A stretch of DNA of 49,908 nucleotides. Origin: Oceanospirillaceae bacterium. Its GTDB lineage: Bacteria; Pseudomonadota; Gammaproteobacteria; Pseudomonadales; Balneatricaceae. The position numbers and the translations under genes were made by a program. This document shows, in pieces, positions 44,129 to 49,908 of the stretch. The first letter of the stretch is position 1, and each line of letters opens with the position of its first letter. The stretch lies in NCBI GenBank assembly GCA_003523085.1, contig DPHD01000048.1, positions 1 through 49,908 of the forward strand, written 5' to 3'. A model generated the notes under the pieces. The model was not told where the DNA came from, did not search any database, and saw nothing but the letters and a program-made list of their open reading frames with translations.

Positions 44129-45913
44129 ATGCGAAGCCATTATTGCGGCCAATTAACAGCCAGCGATGTTGACCAACAAATCACCCTTTGCGGCTGGGTT
44201 CATCGTCGTCGTGACCACGGTGGTGTAATTTTCTTAGACTTGCGAGACCGCGAAGGCATCGTACAGGTGGTGTTTGACCCTGACCGCGTTGACAGTTTTG
44301 CGTTAGCCGACTCTTGCCGCAATGAATTTGTAGTCAAGGTGCACGGTTTAGTTCGTGCACGTCCTGCAGGTACAGAGAATGCCGATATGCCAACGGGTGC
44401 GGTAGAAGTGTTGGGCCAAGAGCTGGAGATCCTTAACAAGTCAGAAACACCGCCGTTTCAGCTAGACGAGCATCAATCGGTGGGCGAAGACGTGCGCCTC
44501 AAGTACCGCTATGTTGACTTACGCCGTCCAGAAATGGCCGCCAAATTAAAGTTGCGCTCTAAAATCAGTACTTTTATCCGTAACTTTTTAGATCAAAACG
44601 GTTTCCTAGATATTGAAACCCCTATTTTGACCCGCGCGACACCCGAAGGTGCACGTGATTATTTGGTACCTAGCCGTACCCACGAAGGGCACTTCTTTGC
44701 TTTGCCTCAGTCTCCGCAATTGTTTAAGCAATTGTTAATGGTGGCCGGTATGGACCGTTATTATCAAATTGCCAAGTGTTTCCGCGACGAAGACTTACGC
44801 GCAGACCGTCAGCCAGAATTTACTCAAATTGATATTGAGACATCCTTTATGGATGAACATCAGATCATGGCCCTGACTGAGCAAATGGTGGTTGAGCTAT
44901 TTAAGAGTCAGATCGATGTAGATTTGGGAAGCTTCCCAAGCATGCCCTACAGCGAAGCCATGGAAGTGTATGGCAGCGATAAGCCAGACTTACGTATTCC
45001 ATTAAAGTTAGTCACCGTTAGTGACTTGATGACCGGTGTAGACTTTAAAGTGTTCTCTGGCCCGGCCAACGATGCCAACGGTCGCGTGGCTGGCCTGAAA
45101 GTGCCAAATGGTGCCAGCTTAACCCGTAAACAAATTGATATTTACACCAAGTTTGTCGGTATTTATGGTGCCCGTGGCCTAGCCTATATTAAGGTCAACA
45201 ACGCCGCCGACTTAGAACAAGGTCTACAGTCACCTATTGTTAAGTTTTTACCAATGGAAGTACGCGCCGCCTTGCTTGAGCGCTTAGACGCTAAAGATGG
45301 CGACTTGATCTTCTTTGGTGCAGACAGCGAGAAAGTGGTTAACGAAGCCTTAGGTGCATTGCGTTGCAAGCTGGGTGAAGACCTAGACTTAATGACTTGT
45401 GAGTGGGCTCCGTTATGGGTCGTTGACTTCCCCATGTTCGAAGCCACCTCGGACGGTGGTATCACTGCCATTCACCATCCCTTTACCGCGCCTTCGTGCA
45501 CCCCAGAAGAGCTAGCGGCATCACCCCTTACTGGTCTGTCCCGTGCCTACGACATGGTACTTAACGGTACTGAGTTGGGTGGTGGTTCTATCCGTATTCA
45601 CCAACAAGACATGCAAACTAAAGTGTTTGAATTGTTGAATATTGGTGCCGACGAGCAGCAAGAGAAGTTTGGCTTCTTATTGGACGCGTTGAAGTTTGGC
45701 TGCCCGCCACACGGTGGTTTGGCATTTGGCCTAGATCGTTTGGTCATGTTGATGACGAACTCTACTTCCATTCGTGAAGTTATTGCCTTCCCTAAGACGC
45801 AAAGTGCGGCTTGTGCAATGACCCAAGCGCCGGGTGTGGTCGCCACCAAGCAATTGCGTGAGCTGAGCATCAAGCTACGCGAAAAAGTCACTGCCGAAAC
45901 AGCGGCGGAATAA
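44129..45913 (+). CDS. aspS: Aspartyl-tRNA synthetase
   Basis: A 594-residue class IIb synthetase. It has an N-terminal OB anticodon-binding domain ('VTLCGWVHRRRDHGG'-like), motif 2 'CFRDEDLRADRQPEFTQ', a bacterial GAD insertion domain (about 290-420) and motif 3 'GLAFGLDRLVML'. It charges tRNA(Asp). Length fits the bacterial type (about 590). AGGAAG before the ATG is a good ribosome site. The transcript ends at the terminator 30 bp downstream. Confidence 0.97.
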   Translation: MRSHYCGQLTASDVDQQITLCGWVHRRRDHGGVIFLDLRDREGIVQVVFDPDRVDSFALADSCRNEFVVKVHGLVRARPAGTENADMPTGAVEVLGQELEILNKSETPPFQLDEHQSVGEDVRLKYRYVDLRRPEMAAKLKLRSKISTFIRNFLDQNGFLDIETPILTRATPEGARDYLVPSRTHEGHFFALPQSPQLFKQLLMVAGMDRYYQIAKCFRDEDLRADRQPEFTQIDIETSFMDEHQIMALTEQMVVELFKSQIDVDLGSFPSMPYSEAMEVYGSDKPDLRIPLKLVTVSDLMTGVDFKVFSGPANDANGRVAGLKVPNGASLTRKQIDIYTKFVGIYGARGLAYIKVNNAADLEQGLQSPIVKFLPMEVRAALLERLDAKDGDLIFFGADSEKVVNEALGALRCKLGEDLDLMTCEWAPLWVVDFPMFEATSDGGITAIHHPFTAPSCTPEELAASPLTGLSRAYDMVLNGTELGGGSIRIHQQDMQTKVFELLNIGADEQQEKFGFLLDALKFGCPPHGGLAFGLDRLVMLMTNSTSIREVIAFPKTQSAACAMTQAPGVVATKQLRELSIKLREKVTAETAAE

Positions 45914-45943
45914 GGCTTAAGCGACTAGGTTTGAAGTCAAGAA

Positions 45944-45975
45944 AAAGGCTCAATGGTTAACATTGGGCCTTTTTT
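45944..45975 (+). terminator. Rho-independent terminator after aspS
   Basis: AAAGGCTCAATG (45944-45955) pairs with CATTGGGCCTTT (45961-45972) with one G-T wobble around the loop GTTAA, directly followed by a run of Ts. This is a strong intrinsic terminator that separates aspS from ruvCAB. Confidence 0.9.
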
Positions 45976-46004
45976 GTCTTTGTAATAAGTGTAAACAACA
46001 AAAC

Positions 46005-46024
46005 TACTGTGATTTTGTACAGTA
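46005..46024. promoter_or_regulatory. LexA operator (SOS box) upstream of ruvC
   Basis: TACTGTGATTTTGTACAGTA matches the gammaproteobacterial LexA consensus TACTGT-N8-ACAGTA at every defined position. It lies 62 bp before the ruvC ATG and just upstream of an extended -10, so bound LexA would cover the -35 region. The whole ruvCAB unit is therefore predicted to be SOS-inducible. Confidence 0.85.
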
Positions 46025-46027
46025 TAT

Positions 46028-46036
46028 TGCTAGTAT
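46028..46036 (+). promoter_or_regulatory. Candidate extended -10 of the ruvCAB promoter
   Basis: TGC-TAGTAT (46028-46036) has the TGn extension and 4/6 of a -10 box. A start near 46043 would place the LexA box across the -35 region, which has no good hexamer of its own. An extended -10 promoter would not need one. Confidence 0.4.
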
Positions 46037-46085
46037 GACCTTACGTTTTGGTAATTAGTTTTGGCAATAGGTTTGGAATACAACA

Positions 46086-46649
46086 ATGGCGCTTATCTTA
46101 GGCATTGATCCGGGTTCCCGTATTACTGGCTACGGCATTATTAACGCTGTAGGTGCCCAGCGTAGTTACATTGCCAGTGGTCATATAAAAGTCACCGGTG
46201 ATGAACTGGCCGAGCGTTTGGGCCAGATTTACCGCGCCGTGGATGAAATTATTGAAACCTATACGCCTCAAGAATTTGCCATAGAGCGTGTGTTTATGGC
46301 GCGTAACGCCGACTCTGCATTAAAACTAGGTCAAGCACGGGGTGTAGCGATGGTGGTAGCGGTAAATCACAGCTTACCCGTGGCAGAGTACTCGGCAAGG
46401 CAAGTAAAACAAGCGGTCGTAGGCACCGGTGCGGCTGTCAAAAGTCAAGTGCAGCAAATGGTAGCGAGAATTCTTAAGTTGCCTGGCCTGCCACAGGAAG
46501 ATGCGGCGGATGCCTTGGCGATTGCCTTGTGTCACGCCAATACCAATGCCAGCCTAATTCGTTTAGCCACTAGCCGAACACCGAAACAACATGCTAAAGA
46601 TCAGGCCTTAACTCAGTTACGTGGTAGCCGTGGCGGCCGGGTTCGTTAA
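46086..46649 (+). CDS. ruvC: Holliday junction resolvase RuvC
   Basis: A 187-residue RNase H-fold endonuclease. The four catalytic acids are D8 ('ILGIDPGSRITGYG'), E67 ('FAIERVF'), D139 and D142 ('QEDAADALAIA'), one residue offset from E. coli RuvC. It cuts four-way junctions moved by RuvAB. The C-terminal basic tail is slightly longer than usual. Unlike in E. coli, yebC is not directly upstream. ruvA starts 30 bp later. Confidence 0.97.
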   Translation: MALILGIDPGSRITGYGIINAVGAQRSYIASGHIKVTGDELAERLGQIYRAVDEIIETYTPQEFAIERVFMARNADSALKLGQARGVAMVVAVNHSLPVAEYSARQVKQAVVGTGAAVKSQVQQMVARILKLPGLPQEDAADALAIALCHANTNASLIRLATSRTPKQHAKDQALTQLRGSRGGRVR

Positions 46650-46679
46650 TTCCAAACATCAAATAATAGGACTTGGGTC

Positions 46680-47288
46680 ATGATTGCTCGTATTAGTGGA
46701 ATTTTGTTACATAAACAATCCGACCAGGTGGTGGTGGATGTGCAGGGAGTCGCCTACGAAATCGACATTTCGTTTAACAGTTATTGTCAATTGGGTGACG
46801 AGGGTGAGGCCGTAGTGTTGCATACTCATTTTGTAGTGCGCGAAGATGCGCAGTTATTGTTTGGCTTTGTGCAGTTAGATGAACGTACCCTGTTTCGTAT
46901 TCTCATTAAAGTGAATGGTGTTGGTCCCAAGCTAGGCTTAGCCATTTTGTCGGGTATGGAGGCGAAGGTGTTTTGTCAGTGTGTCGACACGCAAGATGCC
47001 GCCACACTGGTGAAAATACCTGGCGTGGGAAAAAAGACGGCTGAACGCTTGGTATTGGAACTGCGGGACAAGCTTGGGCTTTGGCAAAACGCTGCAGATG
47101 GGTCCAACCCATCGGTGAAGTCGACCACGATGTTTGCCAATAGTGCCCAAGCCGAGGCAGAGAGCGCCTTAGTGGCCTTAGGGTATAAGCCTGTTCATGC
47201 CACAAAGTCTGTGGCTGCCGCGCTCAAAGCCTCACCAGAAGGCCGTAGTGAAGACCTTATTAGGTTGGCCTTAAAAGGCATGATTTAA
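46680..47288 (+). CDS. ruvA: Holliday junction DNA helicase subunit RuvA
   Basis: A 202-residue tetrameric junction-binding protein. The OB domain begins 'MIARISGILLHKQSDQVVVD'. The tandem helix-hairpin-helix region includes 'LIKVNGVGPKLGLAILSG' and 'VKIPGVGKKTAERLVLEL'. A flexible linker and the RuvB-binding C-terminal domain ('AESALVALGYKP') complete it. The acidic pin region is present in standard position. It is in one unit with ruvC and ruvB. Confidence 0.96.
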   Translation: MIARISGILLHKQSDQVVVDVQGVAYEIDISFNSYCQLGDEGEAVVLHTHFVVREDAQLLFGFVQLDERTLFRILIKVNGVGPKLGLAILSGMEAKVFCQCVDTQDAATLVKIPGVGKKTAERLVLELRDKLGLWQNAADGSNPSVKSTTMFANSAQAEAESALVALGYKPVHATKSVAAALKASPEGRSEDLIRLALKGMI

Positions 47289-47329
47289 CGCCTATTGATG
47301 ACCATGACACAACATTGAGTAATTAACTA

Positions 47330-48352
47330 ATGATAGAAGCCGATCGTTTTGGTTCACCGCTAGAAACCATTAGCCAGCAAGGCGAGGATCACTTGGAGCG
47401 AGCCTTGAGGCCCAAGTTATTGGCCGACTATATTGGTCAGCCCGTAGTACAAGAACAAATGGGTATCTACATTGCCGCAGCTCAAGGCCGGGCAGAAGCC
47501 TTAGATCATACCTTGATCTACGGCCCGCCGGGATTGGGAAAAACCACGTTAGCCCACATTATTGCTAATGAAATGGGCGGCGACCTAAAAAGCACTTCCG
47601 GGCCAGTATTAGAAAAAGCCGGCGATCTGGCGGCGTTGTTAACCAATCTAGAAGCAGGTGATGTGTTATTTATTGACGAAATTCACCGTTTAAACCCTGT
47701 GGTAGAAGAGATTCTTTACCCCGCCATGGAAGACTATCAACTCGATATTATGATTGGTGAGGGGCCTGCTGCCCGGTCCATAAAGCTAGATTTGCCGCCG
47801 TTTACCTTAGTGGGGGCGACCACCCGAGCGGGTTCTTTAACCTCGCCCCTACGAGATCGTTTTGGTATTACCCAGCGCTTGGAGTATTACTCAGTGGCGG
47901 ATCTAACCACCATCGTCGCGCGCTCTGCAAATTTGTCTGAAGTGCAGCTAGAAACCGCAGGGGCAGAAGAGGTGGCACGCCGCTCGCGAGGTACGCCGCG
48001 TATTGCCAATCGCTTATTACGTCGCACGAGGGACTATGCCGAAGTTAAATATGATGGCGTTATTAGTAACTCAGTGGCAGATCAGGCGCTCAACATGCTC
48101 AAGGTCGATGATTTGGGTTTTGATCATATGGATCGTTGTTTAATGTTGGCGATTATCGAAAAATTTTCCGGTGGCCCCGTCGGCATCGATAATCTCGCTG
48201 CGGCAATTGGCGAACAGCGAGAAACCATCGAAGACGTATTGGAACCCTATTTGATACAGCAAGGTTTTATTATGCGTACCCCTAGGGGCAGAATAGTCAC
48301 GGATCGTGCCTATGAACATTTAGGTTTTACACCCAAACCCAACAATAATTAA
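47330..48352 (+). CDS. ruvB: Holliday junction DNA helicase motor RuvB
   Basis: A 340-residue AAA+ ATPase. Walker A is 'YGPPGLGKTTLAH' (K71), Walker B 'LFIDEIHRL', sensor 1 'LVGATTRAG', and the arginine finger region 'SPLRDRFGI'. A C-terminal winged helix ('RTPRGRIVTDRAYEHLG') contacts DNA. It drives branch migration with RuvA. After it, 205 bp precede tolQ, with a stem-loop at 48384-48403 but no U-tract. The frequent downstream ybgC gene is absent. Confidence 0.97.
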   Translation: MIEADRFGSPLETISQQGEDHLERALRPKLLADYIGQPVVQEQMGIYIAAAQGRAEALDHTLIYGPPGLGKTTLAHIIANEMGGDLKSTSGPVLEKAGDLAALLTNLEAGDVLFIDEIHRLNPVVEEILYPAMEDYQLDIMIGEGPAARSIKLDLPPFTLVGATTRAGSLTSPLRDRFGITQRLEYYSVADLTTIVARSANLSEVQLETAGAEEVARRSRGTPRIANRLLRRTRDYAEVKYDGVISNSVADQALNMLKVDDLGFDHMDRCLMLAIIEKFSGGPVGIDNLAAAIGEQRETIEDVLEPYLIQQGFIMRTPRGRIVTDRAYEHLGFTPKPNNN

Positions 48353-48458
48353 GCACTACATTTTATGCACCTAGAGGAACTTTTTTGAGCCCCATGGTTC
48401 AAAGTCTGCGTTAGGACCCATGTAAAGGTCGCATATTGTTGTTTTATCAATGATTATG

Positions 48459-48488
48459 TTGGCAAAAGAGGGTCACTTAATCTATTGT
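48459..48488 (+). promoter_or_regulatory. Candidate tolQ promoter
   Basis: TTGGCA (48459-48464) and TATTGT (48483-48488) are 18 bp apart and match 5/6 and 4/6 of the sigma-70 consensus. A start near 48495 would give a leader of about 63 nt. The remaining ruvB-tolQ gap (48353-48458) contains only an unremarkable stem-loop. Confidence 0.35.
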
Positions 48489-48557
48489 TATCATGTTTTT
48501 AGCTTTGCTCCACAAGGAATATCTATTTAATGGCAAAGCGCACAAGGGGAGTCGTCT

Positions 48558-49241
48558 GTGGACAATAAAATGTCAGTACTTAGTTTGATCTTGAACGCCA
48601 GTTTTTTGGTGCAGTTGGTCATGCTAATGCTATTAGTTGCGTCTGTGATGTCATGGGTGATGATATTTCAGCGTCAACGTGCGCTAAGTCTTGCACGTAA
48701 GAACATGAAGGCCTTTGAAGATCAATTTTGGTCGGGTATCGATTTAAGCCAACTGTTTCGCCAAGTGAGTGCCGAACCCAACTCTAACAATGGTGCCGAA
48801 AACATATTCAAAGCAGGAATTAAAGAGTTTACCCGCTTGCGTCAACAGACAGACGCCGATGGCGATGCGGTCATGGAGGGTGTGCAACGAGCCATGCGCG
48901 TGGCTATCTCCAAGGAAGAAGAAAAGTTAGAGCGACATCTGTCATTTTTGGCTAGTGTGGGTTCCACCAGCCCTTATGTGGGTTTGTTTGGTACGGTTTG
49001 GGGTATCATGAATTCCTTCCGCGGTTTGGCTAATGCCCATCAAGCCACGTTGGCTACGGTCGCACCAGGCATTTCGGAAGCACTCATTGCCACGGCAATG
49101 GGTTTGTTTGCTGCGATACCGGCAGTTATCGCCTATAACCGTTTTTCTCACTCAGTGGATTCAACTTTGTCTAGTTACGAGACCTTTGCTGAAGAGTTTT
49201 CCAGCATTTTACATCGTAAAGCCCACGCGTCCGAGTTGTAG
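48558..49241 (+). CDS. tolQ: Tol-Pal system inner-membrane protein TolQ (GTG start)
   Basis: A 227-residue ExbB/TolQ-family proton channel subunit. Three transmembrane helices lie at about 14-34, 135-160 and 170-190. 'LASVGSTSPYVGLFGTVWGI' and 'GISEALIATAMGLFAAIPAV' are the conserved helix 2 and 3 blocks. It forms the motor with TolR and energises TolA for outer-membrane constriction. The GTG at 48558 has GGGGAG at correct distance; the ATG at 48570 would be too far from it. tolR begins 8 bp later. Confidence 0.96.
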   Translation: MDNKMSVLSLILNASFLVQLVMLMLLVASVMSWVMIFQRQRALSLARKNMKAFEDQFWSGIDLSQLFRQVSAEPNSNNGAENIFKAGIKEFTRLRQQTDADGDAVMEGVQRAMRVAISKEEEKLERHLSFLASVGSTSPYVGLFGTVWGIMNSFRGLANAHQATLATVAPGISEALIATAMGLFAAIPAVIAYNRFSHSVDSTLSSYETFAEEFSSILHRKAHASEL

Positions 49242-49249
49242 GCGATACT

Positions 49250-49684
49250 ATGAGCGCAATTAGACGGCCCCGCAGCAAGCGCCACAAGCCCAATGCAGAG
49301 ATCAACGTTGTGCCTTATATTGACGTGATGATGGTGTTATTAGTGATTTTTATGGTCACCGCACCGATGATGACTCAAGGCGTGAACGTAGACTTGCCCC
49401 AAGCAAAGTCTGATCCAGTGGAAAATAATGAATTATCTGAACCTTTAGTGGTTTCGGTGACTCAATCTGGCGATTTTTATTTGGAGTTAGGTGAAAACAA
49501 TAAACAACCGGTAACGCTCGAGCGTATAGGTGTGCAAGTGACGAAGATTCTTCAGCGCGCACCCGACACCCAAGTGTTATTGCGTGGCGATCGCGCTATT
49601 GAGTACGGTTTGATTGTGCGCATAATGACGGTGTTGCAAAAGGCTGGTGCTTCGAGCGTTGGTTTAGTATCGGAAAGTCCGTGA
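49250..49684 (+). CDS. tolR: Tol-Pal system protein TolR
   Basis: A 144-residue ExbD/TolR-family protein. The single N-terminal helix contains the proton-conducting Asp25 in 'VVPYIDVMMVLLVIFMV', followed by the 'APMMTQGVNVDLPQA' block and a periplasmic domain. It ends 4 bp inside tolA (GTGA). It works with TolQ to energise TolA. Confidence 0.96.
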   Translation: MSAIRRPRSKRHKPNAEINVVPYIDVMMVLLVIFMVTAPMMTQGVNVDLPQAKSDPVENNELSEPLVVSVTQSGDFYLELGENNKQPVTLERIGVQVTKILQRAPDTQVLLRGDRAIEYGLIVRIMTVLQKAGASSVGLVSESP

Positions 49685-49908
49685 AGTTAGACCATACTTA
49701 CATATTGCCGACCCTAATGGCCTTGGTGGTGCACCTTGTTGTTGCCATGGTATTTATGACCGAGTGGCAGTCGCAAAGCCGTCGCACTCCCTTGGTAGAA
49801 GTCAAAAACCGCGTCGAGGCTACCTTAATTGACCTTGATGCAGTGCTGGCGCAGCAAGACAAACTGCAAAATGAAAAACAGGCAAAGAAGAAAGCCGCAG
49901 ACAAGAAG
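49681..49908 (+). CDS. tolA: TolA, 5' part only (GTG start, cut by window end)
   Basis: The first 76 codons of TolA are visible, and the frame is open at the window end. The start is GTG at 49681, overlapping the tolR stop. Residues about 8-26 form the inner-membrane anchor with the SHLS-like motif here as 'LVVHLVVAMVF'. A Lys/Gln/Ala-rich helical domain then begins ('QQDKLQNEKQAKKKAADKK'). TolA bridges TolQR to Pal and TolB. The C-terminal domain lies outside. Confidence 0.88.
   Translation, partial: MKLDHTYILPTLMALVVHLVVAMVFMTEWQSQSRRTPLVEVKNRVEATLIDLDAVLAQQDKLQNEKQAKKKAADKK

Noticed and set aside
48384..48403. Stem-loop downstream of ruvB as its terminator
   Set aside because: TTTGAGCC/GGTTCAAA pairs well, but it is followed by GTCTGCG rather than Ts on the plus strand.
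1..49908. CRISPR array, tRNA or rRNA genes, integrase or transposase genes
   Set aside because: None was seen. The intergenic gaps are short and show no regular direct repeats or cloverleaf-like sequence.

Overview
The window is chromosomal DNA from a gammaproteobacterium, probably a marine, Oceanospirillales- or Pseudomonas-like lineage. I base this on the gene neighbourhoods (smc-zipA-ligA, scpA-scpB-rluB, proS next to a YfgD-type arsC, aspS...ruvCAB...tolQRA, ccmABCDEFGHI behind a chemotaxis/parA cluster), a protein resembling H-NS, and mid-range base composition. The genus cannot be fixed from the sequence alone. Almost all of the DNA is coding. I found no tRNA, rRNA, CRISPR array, prophage or transposase gene.

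Layout. Positions 1-270 hold a palindrome-rich non-coding repeat tract. A minus-strand operon follows (285-1597): a degenerate exonuclease-fold protein, a lytic-transglycosylase-like lipoprotein and YheU. The next intergenic region carries a 163-bp MITE-like palindrome (1741-1903) that ends 33 bp before acs. An acetate-utilisation locus occupies 1937-12960: acs, a NarL-type response regulator (CrbR-like), a convergent SLC5-fused hybrid kinase (CrbS-like), a two-subunit sodium:solute symporter, a cNMP/CBS/DUF294 regulator and a DEDDh exonuclease. In characterised relatives CrbS/CrbR switches on acs, so sensor, regulator, likely transporter and activating enzyme sit together here.

A chemosensory operon covers 13108-20539: STAS, cheY, cheA, cheW, cheR, cheD, cheB, a ParA/MinD-type ATPase and a short CheW-like protein. 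The order resembles the Che2 cluster of Pseudomonas aeruginosa, but no receptor gene is present. It is followed by a complete System I cytochrome c maturation operon, ccmABCDEFGHI (20602-27585), and then smc, zipA, ligA and pgi. A convergent hns-like gene follows pgi.

From 37073 the window holds a PHP-domain phosphoesterase, scpA, scpB and rluB on the plus strand. A minus-strand operon proS-yfgD-DUF2069-fieF occupies 40266-43642. A zinc-ribbon gene and aspS follow, ending in a clear intrinsic terminator. ruvCAB comes next behind a textbook LexA operator. Finally tolQ, tolR and the 5' part of tolA run off the window end.

No clearly new multi-gene system is visible. The points I would look at first are the palindromic element that may lie in the acs leader, the receptor-less che cluster with its ParA/mini-CheW pair, the degenerate exonuclease-fold gene, and the LexA box in front of the whole ruvCAB unit.
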